From contig CAZUCD010000051.1 in NCBI GenBank assembly GCA_964618855.1, forward strand, positions 1-23,567: DNA of 23,567 nt, given 5' to 3'. The first letter of the stretch is position 1. Every line of letters begins with the position of its first letter. This document shows, piece after piece, positions 1-7,593 of this stretch. A program made the translations under genes and the position numbers. The DNA is from CAZUCD01 sp964618855 (GTDB lineage: Bacteria > Sumerlaeota > Sumerlaeia > SLMS01 > JANRJK01). The notes beneath the pieces were generated by a model. The model searched no databases and was not told the origin of the DNA. It was given only the letters and a program-made list of their open reading frames with translations.

Positions 1-315
1 GACACAGGTGCCACGGGCGCGGTCGGCCCGACAGGCCCCACCGGCGACACAGGAGCCACGGGCGCAGTCGGCCCGACAGGCCCCACGGGTGACACAGGAG
101 CCACAGGCGCGGTCGGCCCGACGGGCCCCACGGGTGATACCGGCGCAACCGGCGCGGTCGGTCCCACAGGCCCCACGGGTGACACAGGTGCCACAGGCGC
201 GGTCGGCCCCACAGGCCCCACGGGCGACACAGGCGCCACCGGCGCGGTCGGTCCGACAGGTCCCACCGGCGACACAGGTGCCACGGGCGCGGTTGGTCCC
301 ACAGGACCGACAGGC
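1..315 (+). repeat. Seven 45-bp tandem repeats encoding collagen-like units
   Basis: Units begin at 1, 46, 91, 136, 181, 226 and 271. Each encodes exactly DTGATGAVGPTGPTG, while the DNA differs between units only at synonymous third positions (for example Gly as ggt/gga/ggc and Thr as aca/acg/acc). The array probably continues upstream of the window. A truncated unit at 316-342 closes it. Confidence 0.95.
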
Positions 316-921
316 CCGACGGGTGACACGGGCCCGGCAGGTACCGGCGACGCCTCCACCATCACGAACCGCACGCGGCACGTGATGCTCTCGAACGGAA
401 TGTTCGTCGCCGAACCGAACAATGTCGGGTCGGCGAACTTCGGCGTGGCGAACCAGCGCAATCGCGCGGCGGCGCATACCCTCGCGAACGACGCCAACAA
501 CAAGGCCACCGTCACTTTCGTCGTGCCGGCGGATTACGCGACGGGTCAAGCGACGCCCAACCTGACGATCTATTGGGCGACGGACGAGGGTGCCGCGAAT
601 CGCAAGGTGGATGTGGACGTCAGCTTTGACCTGGCAACTTCGATCACAGGCGCTGGTGTGGGCGTTCCCTTCCGGTACAACTTCCGGGAGAACGGCGCCA
701 GTGGTGGAGCGGTCGCGATGGAGTCCCCGAACCCGGCGCAAAGCGCGATTGTTGCCACGACAATCCCGGAGGGGGGCGACAACTACAACGGTTCGCCGAC
801 CTGGGCCGCTGGCAACGTGATCATCCTCACGATCGGCCGCAACGGTTCCTCCGCGAACGATCCCAACAGCGGCAACTTCTACCTGTACGGCGTCTCCTTC
901 TCGTACACGGCGGACATGTAG
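1..921 (+). CDS. Collagen-like repeat surface protein, 3' part (partial)
   Basis: The frame is open from the first base of the window, so the start lies upstream. The visible N-terminal part is a Gly-X-Y collagen-like tract made of seven identical 15-residue units (DTGATGAVGPTGPTG) plus a short closing piece. A C-terminal domain of about 185 residues follows and ends at TAG 919-921. That domain is rich in Asn, Gly, Thr and aromatic residues and looks like a beta-sandwich, similar in kind to trimeric heads or caps on bacterial collagen-like proteins. The X/Y positions are mostly Ala, Thr, Val, Pro and Asp, with few charged residues apart from Asp, as in bacterial rather than animal collagens. 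Such proteins are usually secreted or displayed on the surface as triple-helical stalks. Function is not known. A hairpin terminator follows the stop. Confidence 0.8.
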   Translation, partial: DTGATGAVGPTGPTGDTGATGAVGPTGPTGDTGATGAVGPTGPTGDTGATGAVGPTGPTGDTGATGAVGPTGPTGDTGATGAVGPTGPTGDTGATGAVGPTGPTGPTGDTGPAGTGDASTITNRTRHVMLSNGMFVAEPNNVGSANFGVANQRNRAAAHTLANDANNKATVTFVVPADYATGQATPNLTIYWATDEGAANRKVDVDVSFDLATSITGAGVGVPFRYNFRENGASGGAVAMESPNPAQSAIVATTIPEGGDNYNGSPTWAAGNVIILTIGRNGSSANDPNSGNFYLYGVSFSYTADM

Positions 922-951
922 TCCCGAACCCAAACCCGCAGGCACGGCATG

Positions 952-981
952 CGCCGGGGGAGTCCACCTCCCCCGGCGTTT
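952..981 (+). terminator. Hairpin terminator after the collagen-like gene
   Basis: A perfect 10-bp GC-rich stem (952-961 with 969-978, 7-nt loop) is followed by TTT at 979-981. It lies 30 nt after the stop of the collagen-like gene. Its position argues that the glycosyltransferase starts downstream at GTG 1000, not at ATG 949, which would place the hairpin inside the coding region. Confidence 0.7.
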
Positions 982-999
982 GCACGTAGGAGCACACCG

Positions 1000-2088
1000 G
1001 TGTTCATCTCCCTCGTCTCCGTGGTGAAGAACGAAGCCTCCGTGGTCGGCCGATTGATCGACAGCGTGCAGGGCCCGGCGAAGTTCTGGGATGAAATCGT
1101 CTTCACGGACACCGGCTCCACGGACGGGACGGTGGATTTGCTGCGCGCCCGGGGCGTTCGCGTCGTGGAGGCCGCGTGGCCGGACAGCTTCGCCGCCGCG
1201 CGCAACATGGCCGCGGCTAACGCCTCACCGCAGGCCGACCTCGTCGTAAACTTTGACGGGGACGAGCTTCTCGGCCCTGGCGGGGAACGTCTCCGCTCCC
1301 GGATCGAGGACGCGTGGGCGCGCGGCAAGCGCATGATGTCCATCCGCTACGAGTGGGCGCACGACGAGTTCGGCAACCCCATCGTCATCTACCCGCGCCA
1401 ATGCATCTGGGATCCGCGGATGTTCCGCTTCGAGGGACGTGCTCACGAAGCGCTCGAGGGCCCGCTCAGCGAGGCCACGATGGAGCACTTCGACGACGTC
1501 ACGCTCATCCACCGCCCCAAGCCCGGGCACGCGGCGAACAAGGGCGAGCGCGACCTACGCCTGCTGGAGCTCGATGTCGTGGACCGCCCCGACCGCCCGC
1601 GCGGCTGGTTCTACCTCGGGCGGCAATACACATACCTCGCGCGCTGGCAGGAAGCCGTCGATGCGCTCCAGAGCTACCTGCGCATCGCGCGGTGGACCCC
1701 AGAGCGCATGGCCGCGCGCATCCTGATTGGCGATGCCATGGTTCGACTCGGCCGGCCCTCGGAGGCGCTCGCGTTCTACACCTCCTCGATCATGGAGGAG
1801 CCCGAGCGCCGCGAGCCCTACATGGCGCTCTGCCAGCACTTCTACAACCTGAAGGAATGGCGCCAGTGCGCGATCTGGGGGGAGGCCGCGCTCGTCATAC
1901 CACGCCACGGCACCACGAAGGGATTCCTGCGCCAGGAGCCCTGCTACCTATGGCTCCCCCACGACCTGCTATCCATCGCGTGGTGGAACCTCGGGGACAA
2001 GGAGCGCGGGCGGCGCCACCTCGAGGAGGCGCTCAAGTTCCGCCCGACGGACCCCCGCCTTCTGGAGAACCTGAAGTGGTTTGGGTAG
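1000..2088 (+). CDS. GT2 glycosyltransferase with C-terminal TPR repeats
   Basis: This 362-residue cytoplasmic protein probably transfers a sugar from an NDP-sugar to a glycan or protein acceptor. The N-terminal ~200 residues form a GT-A, family 2 domain: a nucleotide-binding start (VFISLVSVVKNEA), DTGSTDGT, an acidic metal-binding motif in NFDGDELL, and the FEGRAHEAL segment typical of the SunS-like/beta-4-glucosyltransferase branch. From about residue 205 to the end there are TPR-like helix pairs (WFYLGRQYTYLARWQEAV, EALAFYTSSI, HLEEALKFRPTDPRLLENL). I chose GTG at 1000 because TAGGAG lies 7 nt upstream. An in-frame ATG at 949 has no good ribosome site and precedes a terminator hairpin. The 3' end overlaps the convergent gene by 56 nt. 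The acceptor cannot be told from sequence. Confidence 0.85.
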   Translation: MFISLVSVVKNEASVVGRLIDSVQGPAKFWDEIVFTDTGSTDGTVDLLRARGVRVVEAAWPDSFAAARNMAAANASPQADLVVNFDGDELLGPGGERLRSRIEDAWARGKRMMSIRYEWAHDEFGNPIVIYPRQCIWDPRMFRFEGRAHEALEGPLSEATMEHFDDVTLIHRPKPGHAANKGERDLRLLELDVVDRPDRPRGWFYLGRQYTYLARWQEAVDALQSYLRIARWTPERMAARILIGDAMVRLGRPSEALAFYTSSIMEEPERREPYMALCQHFYNLKEWRQCAIWGEAALVIPRHGTTKGFLRQEPCYLWLPHDLLSIAWWNLGDKERGRRHLEEALKFRPTDPRLLENLKWFG

Positions 2089-2506
2089 CCCCGGCTGGAC
2101 CGGATACGGGGACCCTGCCGGCGACCAATGATTCCAAGCGTGCCAAATCACCGCCCGTGGCCGGCGTCACCTTGACCCCGCGGAACGTGGGATCCGCACG
2201 CAGGAATCCCCTGAAGTGCAACGAGACGTGCGCGCCACCCTTCTCTCCCCGGGCGATGAAACCGAGGGTGTGCCACGAGCCAAACGTCCCCCTTCCACCC
2301 GAAAATCCGGCCTGGTAGATCTTCGCATCCCGCCCCACGGCCGCGACCACGTCGGGGTGGGAGGCGAGATGGGCGACGACCTCCTCCTCCGTGACCGTGC
2401 TGTCGTCGGCACTCCGCGCCAGCAACATGAACACGGCGATGAGTGCGACCATCAGGAGGGATCCCGCGATCGCTGCGGTTCGGGCGCGCGTCGCACTCGG
2501 AGCCAT
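2033..2506 (-). CDS. Small single-pass membrane protein, possibly Coa1-like
   Basis: The product is a 157-residue protein with one N-terminal transmembrane segment (about residues 12-31, IAGSLLMVALIAVFMLLARS). A soluble domain of ~90 residues follows, starting EEEVVAHLASHPDVVAAVG and continuing with alternating strands, then a Gly/Ser/Pro-rich tail. The 'last helix, then four-strand sheet after one TM' plan resembles the Coa1/Tim21 family, but this is a weak match made by eye. ATG 2506 lies 12 nt after the stop of the upstream FecR-domain gene, so the two are probably cotranscribed. The last 56 nt overlap the 3' end of the plus-strand glycosyltransferase gene. The overlap falls in the low-complexity tail, so the tail may be dispensable. 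Confidence 0.55.
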   Translation of the reverse strand: MAPSATRARTAAIAGSLLMVALIAVFMLLARSADDSTVTEEEVVAHLASHPDVVAAVGRDAKIYQAGFSGGRGTFGSWHTLGFIARGEKGGAHVSLHFRGFLRADPTFRGVKVTPATGGDLARLESLVAGRVPVSGPAGATQTTSGSPEGGGPSGGT

Positions 2507-2518
2507 CGCGCCTGACCG

Positions 2519-4579
2519 CTACTGCTTCGGTGCGTATCGCGGGTCCGCCTTGATGCGCTCGATCGTGTAGAACGGCACGAGCACGAAGCGGTCGCCCGGC
2601 TGCTGCCCGTTGCTGTCCACCTGGTCGCGCCAGCGGCTGTAGATGATCGCGTTCACGTTGCCGGCCTGCGAGACACGCTTGCGGTACGTGAGGCAGTTGT
2701 TCCACGGGTCCGCGGGTGGAATCGGCCCCTCCACGTACGGCCCGGCCCAGCCCGCCAGCTCCAGGCGGTTTTCCTTCAACAGGTTCCATGCCTCGCCATC
2801 CTCAGGCACGTAGCCCGTGTCCTTCGCCAGGCGCATGAAGGCGCTGGAAATCTGCTCCATCTGGTCGAGGTACTTGTTCTCCGCGATGGTGCGGTTGGCC
2901 TCGTCCATCGTTTCGGCCCAGCGCGCGTTGTCCGCGGCGACCTGGTCGAAGAGCGGCCGCGCATAGTCGCCCCCGAAGGGAAGGCCCGCGGTCACCTGCG
3001 CCGCGGATTCCGCCGCCCACTGCTCCCAACCCTCGCGCGACTTCGCAGGGTCCAGCTTGATCGCCTCGCTCAACTGCCCGTTCACCGCCACGATCACCGC
3101 CTCGAACTCCCGCACCGTCGTCGACACCGGCGCGTTCTTCGAGAACACCTCGACGACGCCCTCGTCCACGGAGAGCAGCGTCCCGCGGTTCGGAAGCACG
3201 TCGATGCGGAAGCGCGTGCCCTTCACGCCGGCGGTCAGGTCGGGTGTCGTCACCTTGAAGTCCCCCACGGCGACGCGCGGCGAAACATCCGTCCACAGCG
3301 AGCCCGAGAGCACGTCGATCTGCACCTGGCTGCCGTCCGGGGACAGCTTCGAAAGCTGGATTTCGCTCTTGTTCGGGATGCGCAATGAGTCGGCCTTTCC
3401 GCGAAGCGTGAGCTGCGCGCGCGACTCCCGCGTGCGGATGCGCGCCCCGACGCGCACGAGGGCCTGCTCGGACTCCTCGACCGGCGCGGCGTCCTTCTCG
3501 GCAAAGATCTGGATCGGCTTCGTGGGGGGATTGATGTCGAACACGGCACCGTCAAAGCCGGCCTTGATCTCGGGCGGGCTCGTGACGCGCGACGCGACGG
3601 CATCGAGTGTCGGAACCGCGCCGGGCGCGGCTCCGGTGGATGCAGGCGCGGATGGGGAGGGGGCGGGAGCCGTCGTCCCAGCGGGCGGGGCAAACGGGTC
3701 GGAGGCGGACGCGGCCGGCGTTGCGGTCGCCCCGAATGGATTTCCAGCAGGAGGCTTGGGGACAGAGGGAGCACTGAAGGGGTTGGCTCCCGCAGGGGGA
3801 GGCGTTGCCGCCGCCGCAAACGGATCGCCCCCCGAGGGGCCCACGCTCGCAGGCCGGCCCCCGAACGGGTTCTCGCCTGCGGGAGGTCCCCCGCCGAACG
3901 GGTTCGATGCGGGGGGAGCCCCGCCGCTGGCAGGTGCCGCAGCGGAGGCGAATGGATCACCACCCGAGGGCCCGATGTTCGCAGGACGTCCCCCGAAGGG
4001 ATTTTCCCCGGGTGCAGCCGCCCCGCCCGGCGCGGCAAACGGGTCGGCCACCAGGGGCGCCGTCGGCGTGCCGGCCGCCGTCGCCGCAGGTGTCGCCTTC
4101 GGGCGGTTCGCGAAGGGGTCCTGCCCGGGCTTGAACTCGACGCCGCTCGCCGCGAACGGATCGCCCACGGCGGGACCGCTCGATCCCGGGAACCGGTCGG
4201 AAACGAATCGGTTTCCACCGCCGCCCGAAGGTGCATTCGCGCCGAACGGATTTGCGGGAGCCACACCGGTCGCCACGGGCGCCGCCGTGCGGGCAGGCGT
4301 CGGCGTTGGCCGCGCCGGCGCGTTGATCGTCGGCGTCGCTGCCTTCACCATCGGCGCAGACTGGGCCGATCGCGTGATCGACTTGAGGTCCAGCTTGCGG
4401 AAGGTCAGCTCGCCGTAGCTCTCCGTCCGCAGGGTCACCCGCGCTTCGTCCTCGTACACGATCAGGCCGTCGATGCGCTTGTCGCGCACCGTGACGACGG
4501 TGTCCGCCACGGCGGGCGACAGGATGAGCGCCAGGGCGCAGGCGAGCAGGGGGCGGTGGCGAAGGGCGACGAAGCGCAC
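2519..4579 (-). CDS. Exported FecR-domain protein with NPF/DPF-repeat linker
   Basis: This is a 686-residue exported protein. It opens with a signal peptide (MRFVALRHRPLLACALALIL, cleavage probably after AVA near residue 25). A small domain follows (to ~residue 75, DKRIDGLIVYEDEARVTLRT), then a Pro/Ala/Gly-rich linker at about 105-305 carrying twelve NPF or DPF motifs. A FecR domain covers ~355-480 (VGARIRTRESRAQLTL, GSLWTDVSPRV, VKGTRFRIDV, DEGVVEVFSKN). A helical C-terminal region of ~170 residues ends the protein. FecR domains outside sigma-factor circuits are common in periplasmic or surface proteins of such bacteria; no ECF sigma gene is present here, so an anti-sigma role is unsupported. 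The GTG start at 4579 is preferred because GGAG lies 9 nt upstream; a longer TTG start at 4594 would overlap that site. The downstream gene follows by 12 nt. Confidence 0.8.
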   Translation of the reverse strand: MRFVALRHRPLLACALALILSPAVADTVVTVRDKRIDGLIVYEDEARVTLRTESYGELTFRKLDLKSITRSAQSAPMVKAATPTINAPARPTPTPARTAAPVATGVAPANPFGANAPSGGGGNRFVSDRFPGSSGPAVGDPFAASGVEFKPGQDPFANRPKATPAATAAGTPTAPLVADPFAAPGGAAAPGENPFGGRPANIGPSGGDPFASAAAPASGGAPPASNPFGGGPPAGENPFGGRPASVGPSGGDPFAAAATPPPAGANPFSAPSVPKPPAGNPFGATATPAASASDPFAPPAGTTAPAPSPSAPASTGAAPGAVPTLDAVASRVTSPPEIKAGFDGAVFDINPPTKPIQIFAEKDAAPVEESEQALVRVGARIRTRESRAQLTLRGKADSLRIPNKSEIQLSKLSPDGSQVQIDVLSGSLWTDVSPRVAVGDFKVTTPDLTAGVKGTRFRIDVLPNRGTLLSVDEGVVEVFSKNAPVSTTVREFEAVIVAVNGQLSEAIKLDPAKSREGWEQWAAESAAQVTAGLPFGGDYARPLFDQVAADNARWAETMDEANRTIAENKYLDQMEQISSAFMRLAKDTGYVPEDGEAWNLLKENRLELAGWAGPYVEGPIPPADPWNNCLTYRKRVSQAGNVNAIIYSRWRDQVDSNGQQPGDRFVLVPFYTIERIKADPRYAPKQ

Positions 4580-5112
4580 GTGGGCAGACTCCAATGTCGG
4601 CTGCGGAGCAGCCTGAACTTCATTTCAGGGAATCCCGCTCTCCCGGTCAAGCAGACCGCGCGGACTTTCTGCGCGTTGGGTCGCGGGAGCATCCACCGTC
4701 AACCCATCACGCCACGGGCGAGCATGGGGCGCTCCCCGAACGGCACCCTGCCCGCGCACAACTGTGGCAAACGGGATGTCATCGGTCACTACGCGCAGGT
4801 TGGAAAGGTGCCACTTCGGCCCATCTCGGCGCAAAAGTATCCGTCCAATTCCGACAAGATCACCCGACGTTCCAGAAAGTGCCCAAGAACGCACACAAGG
4901 CAAGAACTTCGAGTTAAACTGCTGGTTTTGCTGATTTTATACGGCAAAGAGGAGGCTCGGTTTTTATCCTCTGCGATCCGGATTGAGGATTTCTATTTTG
5001 CCACCGATTTTTCACTTGCAATCGACAGCGGGCCCTGCTTTCCTGCCGTGGACAAGTCCCAATGAACGGGCTGCCAGCCCCGTTGACTACCGCCCCAGGA
5101 GGCGCGAGCAGG
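4580..5112. other. Divergent intergenic region between FecR and protease genes
   Basis: This 533-bp gap holds no convincing gene. An open frame crosses it on the plus strand, but it starts inside the FecR-gene signal peptide, is low in recognisable protein features and changes base composition midway. The left half is GC-rich. From about 4840 to 5050 the DNA becomes markedly richer in A/T (gttaaac, gattttat, gtttttatcc, atttctattttgcc), as expected for regulatory DNA upstream of the protease. A small inverted repeat AGAGGA/TCCTCT lies at 4948-4953 and 4967-4972. Confidence 0.6.
4914..4943 (+). promoter_or_regulatory. Candidate promoter for the protease gene
   Basis: TTAAAC (4914-4919) and TATACG (4938-4943), 18 nt apart, sit in the A/T-rich part of the gap and face the protease. 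Both boxes deviate from consensus. The predicted leader would be long (~165 nt). This is suggestive only. Confidence 0.25.
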
Positions 5113-7032
5113 ATGATTCACTCAGCAAACCTTCGCACGGCATGGCGTTCGACCATGATGGTCGCCGCCAGCCTCGCCATGACCTTCGGCCTCGTCGCCG
5201 GCGTGTCCGCCGACAATGCCGCCACCGAAATCGTCCCCACGGGGATCGAGCAAATCAGCGACGCCGCCCTCTCCGTCGAGGAGCAGCGCGCCATCATGGA
5301 CTGGTACTACGGCGTCACCTACTCGAACGCGGACGGGACGAACCGGATCCAGATCGAGTCGGCGACGGGCGCGCAGGCCAACAACGGCGGCGACGGCCTC
5401 CAGACGGTCGTCTATGGCACGGATGATCGCATCGACTGGTTTGCGGAAACGAATGCGACACGCCTGAACTGGGCGCGCTCGACGTGCCTGCTGACGGACC
5501 GCTCCGCCGTCACGCAGTCCGGCAGCAACTGGAACCTCTCGACGACGACCTGGACAACCCAGGGCGGCACGACCGTGTGCGCCTCCGAGCGCTTCCGCGG
5601 CCAGCCGCTGGGCGGTTGGTGCTCCGGCTTCCTCGTCGCGCCGGACCTCGTCGCGACCGCGGGGCACTGCATCGACTCGACCGCGAGCGCGCAAAACACC
5701 GCCTTCGTGTTCCACTTCGCCGTCCCGACCTCCTCCGGCGCCGCGACCACCAGCTTCTCCAGCAGCCAAGTTTACTTCGGATCGCAGCTTGTCGCGCGCC
5801 AGCTCCAGAGCAACGGCGCCGACTACGCGATCATCCGCCTGGACCGCGCCGTCACCGCGCCGGGGGCGACCCCGCTTCCGATCCGCCGCTCCGGCACCGT
5901 CGCCAACGGTACCCAGATCGGCGTCATCGGACACCCCAACGGGCTCCCCTCCAAGATCGCCTTCGGAACCAGCACCGTCGTGCGCGACAACTCGAACGCC
6001 TCGTTCTTCGTCGCCAACCTCGACACCTACGGCGGCAACTCGGGCTCGGCGGTCTTCAACGCGGCCACGGGAGAGGTCGAGGGCATCCTGGTGCGCGGTG
6101 ACACGGACTTCACGACGAGCGGCGGGTGCGTCGTCTCCTACACGAACACGAACACCGGCGGCCGCGGCGAGGACGTCACCAAGTCCACCGTCTGGCAGTC
6201 CTTCGTCCCGAACGGAACCAACCCGACGCCGACCCCGACAGCCACGCCGACGCCGACTCCGACCCCGGGCACGACTGTCCTGACGAGCGGCTCGCCCGTC
6301 TCCGCCACCGTCGCCAACGCGACATGGCGCCACTACCAGATCACCGTCCCGAGCGGCTCCACGCAGCTCCAAGTCGTCATGACGGGCACCAATGACGCCG
6401 ACCTCTACGTCAAGCGCGGCAGCCAGCCGACCTCGTCCTCCTACGACTTCCGCCCCTACACGGGAACGTCCAACGAGACAGTGACGGTCAACGCGTCCTC
6501 GAGCCCCACCCTCGTCCCGAACAGCGTCTACTACATCTCGGTGTACGGCTACAGCACGACGGCTCCCGCGATCACGCTCACCGCGACCGTGACGGGCTCA
6601 GCCACGCCCACGCCAACCCCGACGCCCACCCCGACGCCCACGCCAACCCCGACCCCGACGCCGACCGCAACCCCGGGCAACGACGCCTACGAACCGGACA
6701 ACACGCTCGCCTCTGCCAAGACGATCACCGTCGGCGGCGCCGCCCAGACCCACAACATCAACCCGAACACGGACCAGGACTGGGTGAAGTTCACCACCAC
6801 TGCGACCCGCAACATCCGCATCACGACCAACGGCCCGAGCGGCGGGGACAGCTACATCATCCTCTACAACTCGGCCGGCACGCAGATCACGTTCGACGAC
6901 GACAGCGGCACGGGCCTCTACTCGCAGATCAGCAGCGCCTCCCGCCCCGCCGGCACCTACTACGTCCGCGTCACCAGCTACAACAGCGCCTCGACCATCA
7001 CGGGCTACACCATCCAGGTGACGACCTACTAA
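5113..7032 (+). CDS. Secreted trypsin-like serine protease with two PPC domains
   Basis: This is a 639-residue exported endopeptidase. A signal peptide (residues ~1-33, ending GVSA) is followed by a ~120-residue pro-region and a chymotrypsin-fold domain. The triad is visible: His185 in VATAGHCID, Asp237 in ADYAIIRLD and Ser310 in YGGNSGSAVF. This spacing fits the V8/glutamyl-endopeptidase-like S1 group. A Pro-Thr linker (6223-6270) leads to a first PPC (bacterial pre-peptidase C-terminal) domain with NDADLYVKRG. A second Pro-Thr linker (6601-6675) leads to another PPC domain with DQDWVKFTT and GTYYVRVTSY. PPC domains are usually cleaved or help secretion and substrate binding. ATG 5113 is chosen over ATG 5062 because AGGAGG lies at 5097-5102 and the signal peptide then starts properly. 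A strong terminator follows, so the gene is probably monocistronic. Confidence 0.92.
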   Translation: MIHSANLRTAWRSTMMVAASLAMTFGLVAGVSADNAATEIVPTGIEQISDAALSVEEQRAIMDWYYGVTYSNADGTNRIQIESATGAQANNGGDGLQTVVYGTDDRIDWFAETNATRLNWARSTCLLTDRSAVTQSGSNWNLSTTTWTTQGGTTVCASERFRGQPLGGWCSGFLVAPDLVATAGHCIDSTASAQNTAFVFHFAVPTSSGAATTSFSSSQVYFGSQLVARQLQSNGADYAIIRLDRAVTAPGATPLPIRRSGTVANGTQIGVIGHPNGLPSKIAFGTSTVVRDNSNASFFVANLDTYGGNSGSAVFNAATGEVEGILVRGDTDFTTSGGCVVSYTNTNTGGRGEDVTKSTVWQSFVPNGTNPTPTPTATPTPTPTPGTTVLTSGSPVSATVANATWRHYQITVPSGSTQLQVVMTGTNDADLYVKRGSQPTSSSYDFRPYTGTSNETVTVNASSSPTLVPNSVYYISVYGYSTTAPAITLTATVTGSATPTPTPTPTPTPTPTPTPTPTATPGNDAYEPDNTLASAKTITVGGAAQTHNINPNTDQDWVKFTTTATRNIRITTNGPSGGDSYIILYNSAGTQITFDDDSGTGLYSQISSASRPAGTYYVRVTSYNSASTITGYTIQVTTY

Positions 7033-7073
7033 GAGTCGAAGCAGCCACGGGACCTTCATCGCCCTCCTGGCAC

Positions 7074-7108
7074 GGACCGGGGCCCCGAAAGGGGCCCCGG
7101 TCCTGTTT
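7074..7108 (+). terminator. Strong hairpin terminator after the protease
   Basis: A perfect 13-bp stem (7074-7086 with 7091-7103) is closed by a GAAA tetraloop and followed by TGTTT. It lies 41 nt after the protease stop. Confidence 0.85.
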
Positions 7109-7148
7109 CGGCAGGTGGTTGGTTGAAGGCTTCATCGCGTTGTCCCCT

Positions 7149-7177
7149 TTGACATGGAACGCACGCACCGGCACACT
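7149..7177 (+). promoter_or_regulatory. Candidate sigma-70 promoter for clpS-ribD
   Basis: A perfect TTGACA (7149-7154) is followed after 17 nt by CACACT (7172-7177), which matches three of six -10 positions. It lies between the protease terminator and clpS, giving a ~78-nt leader. The -10 box is poor. Confidence 0.35.
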
Positions 7178-7261
7178 GCCATCGTGATGCCCGCGCGCAT
7201 CCCTGAATGCGCGCCGGGCCATGCTGCGCGCCGATCCCCGAAACGCTGAGCCCACGCCGAG

Positions 7262-7585
7262 ATGGCCCCATCCGCCGTTGCCCTGCCCGAAGCCAAGAAA
7301 CAGCCCCTCTCGGACAAGGAACCGCTCTACAACCTCGTGCTTTTCGACGACGACACGCACTCCTATGCGTACGTCGTCGAGATGCTCGTGGAACTTTTTG
7401 GCAAGACGCAGCTCGAGGCCTTCGAGATCGCCCGCAACGTGGACTACATCGGCGAGGCGGTGATCAAGACCTGCGGCCTCGAGGAGGCGCTCCTAGGCCG
7501 CGAGAAGGTCCTCGGCTACGGGCCGGACCCGCACGTCGCCGAAAGCTCCGGCTCGATGGTGGCCGCGGTCTTCGAGGCCGAATAG
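7262..7585 (+). CDS. clpS: ClpS-family adaptor, variant binding pocket
   Basis: This 107-residue protein has the ClpS core from about residue 22 to 105 (YNLVLFDDDTHSYAYVVEML, LFGKTQLEAFEIA, NVDYIGEAVI). ClpS docks on the N-domain of ClpA/ClpC and delivers N-degron substrates to ClpP. Aligned by eye with E. coli ClpS, Asn34 is Asp29 here, Met40 is Tyr35, and His66 of the VHxxG motif is Asp61 (VDYIG). These positions normally hold the substrate's free amino group and first side chain. From memory, ClpS proteins of planctomycetes show a similar DDDxHxY...VD pattern, so this looks like a lineage variant rather than decay. ribD follows closely (TTG 8 nt after the stop). Specificity for N-degrons is uncertain. 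Confidence 0.85.
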   Translation: MAPSAVALPEAKKQPLSDKEPLYNLVLFDDDTHSYAYVVEMLVELFGKTQLEAFEIARNVDYIGEAVIKTCGLEEALLGREKVLGYGPDPHVAESSGSMVAAVFEAE

Positions 7586-7593
7586 CCTCCCCC

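Noticed and set aside
1..315. CRISPR-like regular repeats
   Set aside because: The units are contiguous with no spacers and encode collagen-like protein.
8..385. 125-residue Arg/Pro/Ala-rich frame over the collagen-like repeats
   Set aside because: It is the shifted frame of the 45-bp array. The frame that reads Gly-X-Y runs without a break from base 1 to the stop at 921 and joins a folded domain.
3057..4418. 453-residue plus-strand frame opposite the FecR gene
   Set aside because: It mirrors the repetitive linker of the minus-strand gene, which has a signal peptide, a FecR domain and a ribosome site.
2519..4579. FecR protein as an anti-sigma regulator of iron uptake
   Set aside because: No ECF sigma factor or TonB receptor gene is adjacent, and the domain sits in a long exported multi-domain protein with a cleavable signal.
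4556..5065. 169-residue plus-strand frame in the 4.6-5.1 kb gap
   Set aside because: No family resemblance. It starts inside the FecR signal peptide on the other strand and crosses from GC-rich to A/T-rich regulatory DNA.
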